Below are positions 52,101 to 60,709 of a DNA stretch of 64,000 nucleotides, piece by piece (position 1 is the first letter of the stretch; every line of letters begins with the position of its first letter). A model generated the notes under the pieces. That model was not told where the DNA came from, did no database searches, and worked only from the letters and a program-made list of their open reading frames with translations. The stretch comes from Bacillus sp. A301a_S52. Its GTDB lineage: Bacteria; Bacillota; Bacilli; Bacillales; Salisediminibacteriaceae. The translations under genes were made by a program, and so were the position numbers. Location: positions 3,662,001-3,726,000 of the forward strand of contig JABXYP010000001.1 of NCBI GenBank assembly GCA_024701455.1, given 5' to 3'.

Positions 52101-54137
52101 GTGTTTAAGAATTCTTTTGGAACGTTACAAAAAGTTGGTCGTTCCCTTATGCTCCCTGTAGCATTGTTACCAGCTGCCGGGATTCTACTTGCATTTGGTG
52201 ATGCGATGCAAAATCCTGATATGATAGCACGATTACCATTTTTAGATAGTGCCATCTTTTCACTTATTGCTGAAATGATGCAATCAGCAGGTGATATCGT
52301 ATTTGCTAACCTCGCATTATTATTTGCTGTCGGTGTCGCAATCGGCTTAGCCAAAGGAGACGGTGTTGCTGGTCTTGCCGCCTTAATTGGTTATTTAATT
52401 ATCAATGTAACGATGAGTGTCATTCGTGGTGTTGATGCAAGCATGCTTGTAGACCATCCTGAATATGCAAGTGTTCTTGGGATTCCAACATTGCAAACGG
52501 GCGTTTTTGGTGGTATTATAGCTGGTTTGCTCGGTGCCTATATGTATAACAAATATTACAATATAGAACTACCTTCATATCTTGGTTTCTTTGCTGGTAA
52601 ACGGTTTGTTCCAATCGTAACAGCTGCATCTTCAATTATCGTTGGTACACTTTTAGCTTTTTTATGGCCATATGTTCAAGATGGCTTAAATGCATTCTCA
52701 TATTTCATGACAGAATCAAACCGTACGTTAGCAACATTTATTTTTGGTGTTGTTGAACGAGCATTGATTCCGTTTGGTCTCCACCACATTTTCTACTCTC
52801 CTTTCTGGTTTGAGTTCGGTACTTATACGAACGCAGCAGGAGACCTTATCCGTGGGGATCAGCAAATCTTCTTTAACCAAATTCGAGATGGTGCTGAGCT
52901 AACAGCTGGTGCCTTTATGACTGGTAAGTTCCCATTCATGATGTTTGGACTTCCAGCAGCTGCATTAGCCATCTACCACTGTGCAAAGCCTAGTCAGAAA
53001 AAAGTGGTTGCCGGTATTATGGGATCTGCAGCACTTACATCTTTCTTAACTGGTATTACAGAGCCAATTGAATTCAGTTTCTTATTCGTTGCACCACTAT
53101 TGTTTGTTGTTCACACGCTATTTGCAGGGTTATCGTTCATGACTATGCATATTTTAGACATTAAAATTGGGATGACATTCTCTGGAGGGGTTATTGACTT
53201 CTTCCTCTATGGAATTTTACCTAACCGAACTGCTTGGTGGCTAGTGATTCCTGTCGGTTTAGTCTTTGCAGTTATTTACTACTTCGGTTTCCGCTTTGCG
53301 ATCTTAAAGTTCAACCTCATGACTCCTGGTCGTGAAGAGCAAAATGCCGATGAGGTAGCTGGCGATTCTAAAAAAGCAGGAAATACTGAATTACCTTACG
53401 AAGTACTAAAAGCTTTCGGTGGTAAAGAAAACTTAACTTATTTAGACGCTTGTATCACTCGTCTCCGCATTACTGTTGATGATGTCTCAAAAGTTGATAA
53501 AGACCGCTTGAAACAGTTAGGTGCTTCAGGAGTTATGCAGGTTGATAAAAACATTCAAGCTATTTTCGGACCACGTTCTGAAACGATTAAAGGGCAAATG
53601 GAAGATATCATCCAAGGTAACACGCCTGTGCCTGAAAGTACTGAGGAAGCAACTGAAACAACAGGTCCAGTAACAAGTGAAGTTGCAGTTGCAATGCCAA
53701 TTGAAGGTATCATTAAGCCATTGTCAGAAGTTCCAGACAAAATGTTTGCTGAAAAGATGATGGGTGATGGTTTCGCAATTGATCCGACTGTAGGCCGTGT
53801 GGTATCTCCTGTAGACGGGAAAGTCGTTAACTTATTTACAACGAAGCATGCAATTGGGCTTCAAGCTGAAGACGGAACAGAAATCCTTATTCACGTTGGT
53901 ATTGATACGGTAAAATTAAAAGGCGAAGGATTTGAGGCTCATATTCAACAAGGTGATGAGGTCACTGTTGGTCAAGAGCTACTTACATTCGACCTTGAAA
54001 GTATTAAAGAGAAAGCACCATCCGTTATGACTCCAATCATTTTCACTAACTTAAGCGATTCTCAGGCTGTAGTTATTGAAAAAGATGGTCAAACTAAAAC
54101 TGGTGAAACTGATCGCGTACGTATTAAAAATAAATAA
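52101..54137 (+). CDS. ptsG: PTS glucose-specific transporter EIICBA
   Basis: Imports and phosphorylates glucose. The 678 residues contain three joined domains: membrane EIIC (about 1-410, starting MFKNSFGTLQKVGRSLMLP, with the GITEPIEFSFLF loop), EIIB (about 430-510, phosphocysteine in LDACITRLRI) and EIIA (about 535-678, phosphohistidine in ILIHVGIDTVKL). Start is GTG with AAAGGAGG. Preceded by glcT, RAT and terminator, a glucose-induced antitermination unit. Domain order is as in B. subtilis PtsG. Confidence 0.97.
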   Translation: MFKNSFGTLQKVGRSLMLPVALLPAAGILLAFGDAMQNPDMIARLPFLDSAIFSLIAEMMQSAGDIVFANLALLFAVGVAIGLAKGDGVAGLAALIGYLIINVTMSVIRGVDASMLVDHPEYASVLGIPTLQTGVFGGIIAGLLGAYMYNKYYNIELPSYLGFFAGKRFVPIVTAASSIIVGTLLAFLWPYVQDGLNAFSYFMTESNRTLATFIFGVVERALIPFGLHHIFYSPFWFEFGTYTNAAGDLIRGDQQIFFNQIRDGAELTAGAFMTGKFPFMMFGLPAAALAIYHCAKPSQKKVVAGIMGSAALTSFLTGITEPIEFSFLFVAPLLFVVHTLFAGLSFMTMHILDIKIGMTFSGGVIDFFLYGILPNRTAWWLVIPVGLVFAVIYYFGFRFAILKFNLMTPGREEQNADEVAGDSKKAGNTELPYEVLKAFGGKENLTYLDACITRLRITVDDVSKVDKDRLKQLGASGVMQVDKNIQAIFGPRSETIKGQMEDIIQGNTPVPESTEEATETTGPVTSEVAVAMPIEGIIKPLSEVPDKMFAEKMMGDGFAIDPTVGRVVSPVDGKVVNLFTTKHAIGLQAEDGTEILIHVGIDTVKLKGEGFEAHIQQGDEVTVGQELLTFDLESIKEKAPSVMTPIIFTNLSDSQAVVIEKDGQTKTGETDRVRIKNK

Positions 54138-54170
54138 GTAACTACTTTTTAACTATTTAGATTTTATTAA

Positions 54171-54206
54171 GGCGTCCTCACACGTAAAGTGTGAGGACGC
54201 CCTTTT
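54171..54206 (+). terminator. ptsG terminator
   Basis: A perfect 13-bp GC-rich stem GGCGTCCTCACAC/GTGTGAGGACGCC with a 5-base loop and CTTTTTG after. Confidence 0.95.
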
Positions 54207-54274
54207 TGTGCTATATGACCTCTGAAGAAATGTTCAAAATTATCTTAGCAGATTATACATAAAGAAATTTAAAA

Positions 54275-54317
54275 CTGCCCCTCAAATTATTAAATGTGTC
54301 TAATAATTGAGGAGCAG
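54275..54317 (-). terminator. hpf terminator
   Basis: CTGC-CCTCAA-TTATTA pairs with TAATAATTGAGG-GCAG (about 16 bp with one bulge); TTTT follows on the minus strand. Confidence 0.8.
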
Positions 54318-54345
54318 CTGCTCTAGAATTCACTATTAAAGAGGA

Positions 54346-54897
54346 TTATTCGGGTTCAATAAGCCCGTAACGGCCATCTTTTCGCTTATATACAACGTTC
54401 GTGAACCCGCTCACTGCATTAGCAAAAACGAAGAAGTTATGTCCTAACATATCCATCTGTAAAACAGCTTCTTCAATATCCATAGGTTTAAGATCAAATC
54501 GTTTAGTTCTTACAATTTCTATTTCATCATCAGCAACCGGGTCTTCCTCTGCTAATGGTTCTAATTCATTTTTAAACATGTATTTTAAACTATCGTCACC
54601 ACGAAATTTGCGATTTACTTTTGTTTTATGCTTTCTGATTTGTCTTTCTAATTTTTCAATCACTAGATCTATCGCAGCATACATATCTGTATGCTTTTCT
54701 TCAGCACGTAATAATAATTTAGGCATCGGAATAGTGATCTCTACTTTTTGAACACTATTGAGAACGCTCATTTTCACGTGTACATCTGATGAGGGGATAG
54801 TATCAAAGTACTTTTCAAGTTTGCCTACCTTCTTTTCAACGTACTCCTTCAAAGATGAGGTAATTTCCAGGTTTTCACCGCGAATATTAAAATTCAT
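54346..54897 (-). CDS. hpf: long-form ribosome hibernation promoting factor
   Basis: Binds 30S subunits and joins two 70S ribosomes into inactive 100S dimers in stationary phase or stress. The 183 residues have the N-terminal HPF/RaiA domain (MNFNIRGENLEITSSLKEYVEKKVGKLEKYF) with conserved basic RQIRKHKTKVNRKF, an acidic linker and the C-terminal dimerisation domain (FDLKPMDIEEAVLQMDMLGHNFFVF) that identifies the long form. ATG at 54897 has GGAGG upstream; the ATG 6 bases earlier is not used by homologues. Placed 4 kb from secA because glcT-ptsG lie between. Confidence 0.96.
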   Translation of the reverse strand: MNFNIRGENLEITSSLKEYVEKKVGKLEKYFDTIPSSDVHVKMSVLNSVQKVEITIPMPKLLLRAEEKHTDMYAAIDLVIEKLERQIRKHKTKVNRKFRGDDSLKYMFKNELEPLAEEDPVADDEIEIVRTKRFDLKPMDIEEAVLQMDMLGHNFFVFANAVSGFTNVVYKRKDGRYGLIEPE

Positions 54898-55186
54898 AAG
54901 CAAACTCCTCCTTAATCGGTTATGTATGTAATATTCTTCATACCCTCTTTATATTCCTGCTAAAACTTAAATAAATTTTGTACTTTTTTATCTAATGAAG
55001 TCGAAATTCACAGAAATTTTGTGCTCGCACATGTTCATATCCTCTCCCTACTGTTTAAAACACCTATATTAATAACGCAAAAAACGTCACTTAAAATATG
55101 ATCAACCATGTTTTAGGTAAATATACGTTAGCGTTTAGTCTTTACAATGTTATTGGAAATTATTCACATAGTATGGGTAAGGAAAA
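54898..55186. other. non-coding region between hpf and the cold-shock gene
   Basis: AT-rich. It should carry the hpf promoter (sigma-B or sigma-H types are used in B. subtilis) but I cannot assign one from the sequence. Confidence 0.3.
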
Positions 55187-55212
55187 ACCCGCTTTCCTTT
55201 TGGAAAACGGGT
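55187..55212 (-). terminator. terminator of the cold-shock gene
   Basis: ACCCGCTTTCC pairs with GGAAAACGGGT across a 4-base loop, with TTTTT after on the minus strand. It is about 105 bases beyond the stop. Confidence 0.75.
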
Positions 55213-55318
55213 AAATCTTCGCTTTCATTCCCTAAACCATCTATTCAACACTATATTTAAATGAACTAATGATCATTTAAACCTGTCATATGAATAAAAA
55301 CCAACTCAGGGATGCGAA

Positions 55319-55516
55319 TTATATTTTAACAACATTTGCAGCTTGAGGACCACGAGCTCCTTCAACGATTTCAAATTGTACCTCTTGGCCTTCATCAAGT
55401 GTTTTGAATCCTTCCTGATCAATGGCAGAGTAATGTACGAATACATCGTCTCCGTCTTCTCTTTCGATGAATCCAAAACCTTTTTCTGCATTAAACCATT
55501 TTACTTTTCCCTGCAT
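55319..55516 (-). CDS. cold-shock protein (CspA/CspB family)
   Basis: 65-residue five-strand RNA chaperone. RNP1 (KGFGFI) and RNP2 (VFVHYS) are present in [17 protein letters not shown] and [11 protein letters not shown]. It binds single-stranded RNA to prevent secondary structure. The ribosome site AAGGGA stands about 14 bases before the ATG, farther than usual, which fits the special leader-dependent translation known for csp genes. Whether it equals CspB, CspC or CspD of B. subtilis cannot be said. Confidence 0.95.
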   Translation of the reverse strand: MQGKVKWFNAEKGFGFIEREDGDDVFVHYSAIDQEGFKTLDEGQEVQFEIVEGARGPQAANVVKI

Positions 55517-56171
55517 ATTCTTAACACATTCCCTTCGTTAAAAATCTTTGGGTCTATACCCTTTATTTTCAATATAACAATGGAAGTTAAAAACGTCAAT
55601 TTATTTTTTACTGATTATTTTGACAAATTTTGATAATCTGATAAATCATATATGGTTACGTTTACAATTTAAGCTTTCTTAGAATATTTTATTAAATAAA
55701 TTTGGAAATTATTAAAACTTACTTTTTTTATACAATTACTTTATTAGTTCTTTATACCTATTGATAATGTTAACATATTCCAATAAAATACGACTATAGA
55801 TAACATTTTTTTCATGAAAAGGAACTTACTATCTATATCTTCGATCATCCTCAACAATTATTAAACAAGTTGATATTCACTTGTTCTAATAATATCCTCC
55901 CTATTGAACCCACACCTTCTTCTGCGGTTCAAGTGCTCTACATCCCTCCTTCCTTCAAGGACTGTCTCTATACTTAGTTTCAATGAATTATTCATATCAT
56001 ATTTAAGTGTAGATCCTCAGCGGTTGTGGACACAAGCATGAAAATGAAGGGGAATCATTATGTATTAAATGTGCCATTCTGATTCCCTCTTCTTTTAATC
56101 TCTAGGAAAGGGGGCGAAATTAGGAGCACTTTATCATTCACAATTTGTTAAATAAAGGAGTGGTTCATTTA
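55517..56171. other. long AT-rich non-coding region upstream of the SsbB-like gene
   Basis: No gene seen. One hairpin at about 55860-55893 (TTATTAAACAAG/CTTGTTCTAATAA) is visible. A leader for the cold-shock gene probably lies at 55517-55620. No repeat copy is present. Confidence 0.4.
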
Positions 56172-56576
56172 ATGTTAAATCAATTTACACTTATTGGCCG
56201 AATAGCTAGGCAGCCCTCCCTACAAACTACGAGAGAAGGTATATCGTTCACGCGCTTTACATTAGCCGTCCGACGACCTTTTAAAAATCAAGCAGGCCAA
56301 TATGACACGGACTTCGTCCAACTTATCTCCTGGAACAAGGTAGCAGAAAGAGTTGCGGATTTCTGCTCAAAAGGCTCTTTAGTCTCTGTTAATGGGCGTA
56401 TTCAGATGAGATCATTTGAATTGGAAGAAGAAAAACGACTAACAGTACCAGACGTGGTAGCTGAAAACGTCACATTTTTGCAAATGAAAAAAAGATCTGA
56501 TGATACACATAGTCATGAAAATGTTCCTATTCCCAGTCCACCTCTCTCATCATCAGAAAAATCCCCTTCTAGCTAA
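56172..56576 (+). CDS. ssbB: single-stranded DNA-binding protein, SsbB-like
   Basis: A 134-residue OB-fold protein beginning MLNQFTLIGRIARQPSLQTT, with FTRFTLAVRRPFKN, ADFCSKGSLVSVNGRIQ and FLQM segments typical of SSB. The tail lacks the acidic DDDIPF-type partner-binding end of the main SSB, like the shorter SsbB used in DNA uptake of B. subtilis. AAAGGAG stands 11 bases before the ATG at 56172; a TTG 27 bases upstream is less likely. A ComK site could not be recognised. Confidence 0.85.
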   Translation: MLNQFTLIGRIARQPSLQTTREGISFTRFTLAVRRPFKNQAGQYDTDFVQLISWNKVAERVADFCSKGSLVSVNGRIQMRSFELEEEKRLTVPDVVAENVTFLQMKKRSDDTHSHENVPIPSPPLSSSEKSPSS

Positions 56577-56669
56577 ATAAATTACTAATTAATATCCTCA
56601 AAATCAAGAATTCCCTAAATAAAATATCGCTAGTTTTGTATCTTAATCACATTATAAGGAGACCGTTCT

Positions 56670-56909
56670 ATGACTGAAAAAGATTTAATAAAAAACATTA
56701 TGCATAAACTAGCTAAAATTGATGCGAAAATGGCCAAACAAGATGACCTTGACGACCTTCACGAGCAATTATTTGAGCATGATGAGCTATTGAAAGGGCT
56801 ACAGGACAGCATTCAAGAATTAAAAGTCAATTTTGAAATGAAATATGCTGAATCTATCAATTCTGAGGATGTGCTTTTACGTTCCGTTTTAGATAGGCAA
56901 TCACCTTAA
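56670..56909 (+). CDS. small coiled-coil protein of unknown function
   Basis: 79 residues, strongly charged with a heptad-like pattern (IMHKLAKIDAKMAKQDDLDD and LFEHDELLKGLQDSIQELK). No membrane or enzyme motif. A good ribosome site AAGGAG lies 8 bases before the ATG, which supports translation. It follows the ssbB-like gene by 93 bases and may be co-transcribed. I do not recognise its family. Confidence 0.65.
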   Translation: MTEKDLIKNIMHKLAKIDAKMAKQDDLDDLHEQLFEHDELLKGLQDSIQELKVNFEMKYAESINSEDVLLRSVLDRQSP

Positions 56910-57080
56910 TTGTATTAGCTGAGATTGCTCCACCTGTTTATGCTCCTTGAAACTCTCTTCTCCTCCTTCATATAAGTGAAATTTCCTCATTCAAAATATT
57001 GACTTCAGTTTCTCCTAATAATTGCATTAAACGTTTTAAATATCAGTTTACACCTCTACACAACATCTCTTCTTAAACGA

Positions 57081-57278
57081 TTGGATATTATAACTTTGAA
57101 AAACGCAGACCTTACTAAAGATAGAAAAGATAAAACAACGTCTTATGAAGAAGATATGGTTATAACAAAGTTTGAATCAATTTGGTTAGGCATCGAGGGA
57201 ATTTATACCTCAGATTCATCAAAAGAGCCAGCATATATAGAAGTGAGAGTCTTTCCTGAGAATCCATCGACTTTTTAA
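57081..57278 (+). CDS. small reading frame of unknown function, possibly a gene fragment
   Basis: 65 residues from a TTG at 57081; no ribosome site is visible. The C-terminal half (ESIWLGIEGIYTSD... YIEVRVFPEN) is protein-like, which suggests the tail of a once larger gene. A perfect 13-bp hairpin begins 42 bases after its stop (57321-57352). Function and family unknown; may not be expressed. Confidence 0.3.
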   Translation: MDIITLKNADLTKDRKDKTTSYEEDMVITKFESIWLGIEGIYTSDSSKEPAYIEVRVFPENPSTF

Positions 57279-57320
57279 AACGTTATTTAACGCTAATCGT
57301 TATAATAAGAGCATGCATGA

Positions 57321-57352
57321 GTAGCACAAACCAAAGTCATGGTTTGTGCTAC
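57321..57352. terminator. hairpin, perfect 13-bp stem
   Basis: GTAGCACAAACCA/TGGTTTGTGCTAC with a 6-base loop. It has no U-run on either strand, so it may be a weak terminator or another structural site. It lies 7 bases before repeat copy R11. Confidence 0.55.
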
Positions 57353-57359
57353 GTTATTA

Positions 57360-57499
57360 ATAAAAAGTATCCTCAATCAATTCGGGTTTTCGCTCTTCTC
57401 CCACTGATTGGTAGCTGAGTGAATCAGGATATTAGCGTCCGTTATCTCTCACTTAAGTGGCTTTAGATTTGCTCTCTATTTTGAGCAGGGAGGTTTATG
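57360..57499 (+). repeat. two-hairpin repeat, copy R11 (right end decayed)
   Basis: Starts ATAAAAAG; hairpin 1 is degraded on its left arm but the right arm CTCCCACTGATTGGTAG is exact. AGCGTCCGTTATCTC and CTCTATTTTGAGCAGGGAGG are kept, but the expected ACGGACGCTTATCTGTGATAAA end is replaced by TTATGAAATTAGCG. It lies between a small plus-strand frame and a minus-strand membrane-protein gene. Confidence 0.75.
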
Positions 57500-57649
57500 A
57501 AATTAGCGATGCATACCCTTCATGACTAAAAAATGTATTTTATTTCCACCAGCACTAATTTTGCACTCTGGCCTAAAACTGCCAATATAGCCTATCTCAT
57601 TTTGACTATTAAAAATTCCTTGCTATAAAAATGTACTCTTCACTCTTAT
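57500..57649. other. non-coding end of the carbohydrate locus
   Basis: No clear terminator for the DUF624 gene is visible. Confidence 0.3.
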
Positions 57650-58255
57650 TTAAGTATTTACAGGTGCTTTTCCGATAGTGACATTAGTCAATAATGCTTT
57701 CATAGTAAAAGCGTAAGAGCATGGAAAACTGACTAGGAACAAAATAAAGTTAACTGTTCCGATATAATAAAATATGGCTAATATAGCAATTAGGCTAACG
57801 GAAATACCAATATTTTTAATACAACTCGTAAAAGCATAGATAAGGACATGAGAGAAATTCATCTGATTGTGTCCAAGTAAGTGAATTGTATAAGTGAACA
57901 TCATGAAAGAAAGGGAAAATAAGTAAAGTAGTACAATCGTAAGCAACAGGGCGGTCGTTCCTTCTTCAAGGTTAATGAAATATAAACAAGCAAACAGCAC
58001 GAGAAAAATATTTGTGAACATAAAGGAAGGTAATTTCAAATGAGCATATGCTGAATAATAGGCTTTAAACAGGTCTCCTATAGGAATATCATCCCCCTCT
58101 TTTGTAATGTCTTGCTTAAGGGTAATATCTGCTGTTGTTTTAACTAACGCATAGGAGGATGGGAGAAGACTGTAAACAACCATACCCCTAAATAAAAAAT
58201 ACCAGAATAATAGACTCGTCATCATACATTTATAAAGACGTACAAAAAACAGCAT
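57650..58255 (-). CDS. DUF624 (YesL-like) membrane protein
   Basis: 201 residues with about five hydrophobic helices (FWYFLFRGMVVYSLLPSSYALV, FMFTNIFLVLFACLYFINL and others). This resembles the DUF624/YesL family, which is often coded beside carbohydrate ABC transporter and glycoside hydrolase genes with unknown function. GGAGGAGGAG precedes the ATG closely. Last gene after the GH130 gene at 58344, separated by 88 bases that hold a hairpin. Confidence 0.7.
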   Translation of the reverse strand: MLFFVRLYKCMMTSLLFWYFLFRGMVVYSLLPSSYALVKTTADITLKQDITKEGDDIPIGDLFKAYYSAYAHLKLPSFMFTNIFLVLFACLYFINLEEGTTALLLTIVLLYLFSLSFMMFTYTIHLLGHNQMNFSHVLIYAFTSCIKNIGISVSLIAILAIFYYIGTVNFILFLVSFPCSYAFTMKALLTNVTIGKAPVNT

Positions 58256-58305
58256 TTCTCCTCCTCCTTATACCTATTTTTTTATCTGTTTGCCCCATTT
58301 AGAAA

Positions 58306-58326
58306 GGCAGACTTTTAGAGTCTGCC
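58306..58326 (-). terminator. hairpin between the GH130 gene and DUF624
   Basis: GGCAGACT/AGTCTGCC with a 5-base loop; TTTCTAAATGGGGC follows on the minus strand, giving only a weak U-run. The 14-base sequence next to it (58292-58305) recurs exactly at 62018-62031. Confidence 0.55.
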
Positions 58327-58343
58327 TATACACCTATTTTATA

Positions 58344-59363
58344 TTACATTGTCCCTATTTCTTGATCATCCTCCACTTGTTCATGGTGTTCTTTTATATA
58401 ATCTACTACCTGATTTACTTCTGTGTAAGCGACCCCTACATAAGTGTCTGCAGCCCCGTAATAAATAGCAATACGCCCTGTTTGTGCATCACTCAATGTA
58501 GCGCATGGGAAGATAACATTATTGACAAAACCTCTTTCTTCATACTCTGTTTCAGGGGTCAACAAAAAAGTTTTACACCGGTACTTTACCTTTGATGGTT
58601 CGTGTAAATCAAGAATCGCGCCGCCCATACTGTATACTAGACCATTACAAGTGCCTGTTACACCATGATAAAATATAAGCCATCCTTCAGATGTTTCAAT
58701 AGGCGCTGGTCCGCCTCCAATTTTAACATTTTGCCACCAGCCTTCTCCACCTTTTCCCATCACACGGCGATGTTTCCCCCAATACGTTAAATCTGGACTT
58801 TCACTTAAAAAGATATCTCCAAAAGGCGTATGACCGCTATCACTTGGACGTGATAATAACAGATAATTACCATTAATCTTTCTTGGAAATAGTACGCCAT
58901 TACGATTAAATGGTAGAAATGGATTTTCAACTCTTATAAACGTCTTAAAGTCGTGCGTCTTTGCCATGCCGATAGAAGCACCATAAAAATCCGTACACCA
59001 AATAATATAGTAGGTATTATCAACTTTAATGAGTCTCGGATCATACGCATATCTCGGTTGAAATTCAGCTCCGGAATCATCAACAAAGGTCATTTTCTGT
59101 TCGTCGATTTCCCAATTTAAAGCGTCATCACTGTAGCCTAAATGCAGATGAGGTCTGCCATTTGTTGTTTCAGCCCTAAATACACCAAGAAATTTATTAT
59201 CGTAAGGGATGACGGCACTATTAAATATTCTAGCAATCCCTTTTGCAGGATTACGTTTAATTACAGGATTAGCCGTATGACGCCAAACTGGCATTGTCAG
59301 TCCCTCTGGCTTGTCTTCCCAGGGTATGTTTGTTAGCTGTTCCCCAATTAATTTAACTGTCAT
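58344..59363 (-). CDS. GH130 glycoside phosphorylase, mannooligosaccharide-type
   Basis: An inverting phosphorylase that splits beta-mannosidic bonds with phosphate to give mannose 1-phosphate. The 339-residue five-bladed propeller has ARIFNSAVIPYDNKFLGVFR, the catalytic Asp in YDPRLI, ENPFLPFNRNGVLFPRKI, and the phosphate-binding region KIGGGPAPI...FYHGV. Length and sequence fit the subgroup acting on beta-1,4-mannooligosaccharides (GH130_2) better than the mannosylglucose subgroup; substrate is inferred. It has its own promoter with a cre-like site and operator. Confidence 0.88.
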   Translation of the reverse strand: MTVKLIGEQLTNIPWEDKPEGLTMPVWRHTANPVIKRNPAKGIARIFNSAVIPYDNKFLGVFRAETTNGRPHLHLGYSDDALNWEIDEQKMTFVDDSGAEFQPRYAYDPRLIKVDNTYYIIWCTDFYGASIGMAKTHDFKTFIRVENPFLPFNRNGVLFPRKINGNYLLLSRPSDSGHTPFGDIFLSESPDLTYWGKHRRVMGKGGEGWWQNVKIGGGPAPIETSEGWLIFYHGVTGTCNGLVYSMGGAILDLHEPSKVKYRCKTFLLTPETEYEERGFVNNVIFPCATLSDAQTGRIAIYYGAADTYVGVAYTEVNQVVDYIKEHHEQVEDDQEIGTM

Positions 59364-59405
59364 TCATCAAACTCCTCTACTTTTTAGCCAATAGCTAATT
59401 TTTAG

Positions 59406-59457
59406 TTTATCGTTAAGGTTATAATATAAAGATACCTTAGAAGCGCTTTCATGTCAA
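59406..59457 (-). promoter_or_regulatory. promoter, cre-like site and LacI-type operator of the GH130_2 gene
   Basis: On the minus strand TTGACA (59457-59452), 17 bp, then TATCTT. Within the spacer TGAAAGCGCTTCTA (59451-59438) is one mismatch from the cre consensus. Downstream, TTTATCGTTAA (59406-59416) is an imperfect palindrome. Upstream of the solute-binding protein gene the same ATCGTTAAGGT block recurs with the same layout. Confidence 0.65.
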
Positions 59458-59584
59458 TTTTCTTTTCTGTATTTATCAGTTTTCAAGCTTCACTTTTACT
59501 TTGATCTGAACTAGATTGCACTTAAAACCAACTTAGTTTCGACACTATCAACCGCCCACTCACCCTTTTCTAATTACATACAAA

Positions 59585-59621
59585 AAAACCAACAATGGCT
59601 ATATCGTCGATTGTTGGTTTT
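59585..59621 (-). terminator. terminator of the lacI-type gene
   Basis: A 12-bp perfect stem AAAACCAACAAT/ATTGTTGGTTTT with a 13-base loop and seven U residues on the minus strand. It ends the SBP-GH130_1-lacI unit. Confidence 0.9.
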
Positions 59622-59642
59622 CATATCTATCGCATTCATGTT

Positions 59643-60665
59643 TTATTTTTTAAATTTTGAATTGATATCAGCAACTGAATCCCTTTGAACAATTTTTCCT
59701 TTCACTAATACTCTTCCTGATGCTTTCTGATTATCCCTGACTTTTTCTATAATATTTCTCACGGCAGCTTCAGACATTTCCGGAACGTTTACTTGTACCG
59801 TCGTAAGTTGTGGTGAAGCAATCGTCGAATAAATGTCATTATCAAAGCCTACTACCGAAAAATCTTCAGGTATCCGGTAACCTAGACGTTGCAATTTTTT
59901 AACGACATTGTACGCCACTTGATCGCAATTACATACGAAAGCTGTCGGTCTCTCTTTAGGTAGCTGAATGTCTATAAACGTCCCATTATCATCACGGTCA
60001 TTTATGATAAAATGCTCTTTTAAGGGGAGACGATGCTCAAGTAGCGATTTATAATAGCCTAAATAGCGGTCTTGTATACTACTCGTAAAATAAATATTTC
60101 CAACGAATGCGATCTCTCTATGTCCCATCTTGATTAAATGGTTTGTTACTTCGTAAGTGCCATAGAAGTTATCCGTAATAATACAATCAACTTCAGTTTG
60201 ATCCGTATAAAAGTCCAGGCAAATAAGTGGAATACCATTATTTTTTAACACATTAAGATACTCATTACTAATCTGGCCAAGAATGATAAAGCCATCTACT
60301 TTATTTTCGTAGTATGTCCCAGGAAGGACATGGTTCATTTCATCTTCTTGTGAGAGCGTTTGTAAAATTCCATAATAATGATAACTTTCAAGGTGTTTGG
60401 TAATCTCTTGATAAAAGCTTAAATAAAAGGATTTCGTTTCCCCAATAAAGTGTTCCGGGATGATGACCCCAATATTATAGGATAAGCCTTCCTTCATAGA
60501 TTTAGCCGTTGAATTAAATCTATAACCTAATTCTTCAGCCAAACTTTGGATTTTTTTTCTTAATTCTTCACTCACGCCTTCTTTATCATTTAAAGCTTTA
60601 GAAACCGTGACACTACTCACACCAATTTTGTCAGCAATATCCCTCATCGTCACATTATTCCGCAA
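59643..60665 (-). CDS. LacI family transcriptional regulator
   Basis: Local sugar-responsive repressor. The 340 residues have the N-terminal helix-turn-helix (VTMRDIADKIGVSSVTVSKALN) and hinge helix, and a periplasmic-binding-protein-like effector domain (about 65-335). The start is TTG with GAGGAGG 8 bases before, an uncommon start with a strong site. It lies 44 bases after a GH130 gene and is probably co-transcribed. It is the likely binder of the TTAATCGTTAA palindromes seen at 63467 and 59406; the ligand would be a mannose-containing oligosaccharide (inference). Confidence 0.9.
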   Translation of the reverse strand: MRNNVTMRDIADKIGVSSVTVSKALNDKEGVSEELRKKIQSLAEELGYRFNSTAKSMKEGLSYNIGVIIPEHFIGETKSFYLSFYQEITKHLESYHYYGILQTLSQEDEMNHVLPGTYYENKVDGFIILGQISNEYLNVLKNNGIPLICLDFYTDQTEVDCIITDNFYGTYEVTNHLIKMGHREIAFVGNIYFTSSIQDRYLGYYKSLLEHRLPLKEHFIINDRDDNGTFIDIQLPKERPTAFVCNCDQVAYNVVKKLQRLGYRIPEDFSVVGFDNDIYSTIASPQLTTVQVNVPEMSEAAVRNIIEKVRDNQKASGRVLVKGKIVQRDSVADINSKFKK

Positions 60666-60709
60666 CTAAACCACCTCCTCACCAACACAGGTATACTATA
60701 AATATGATA

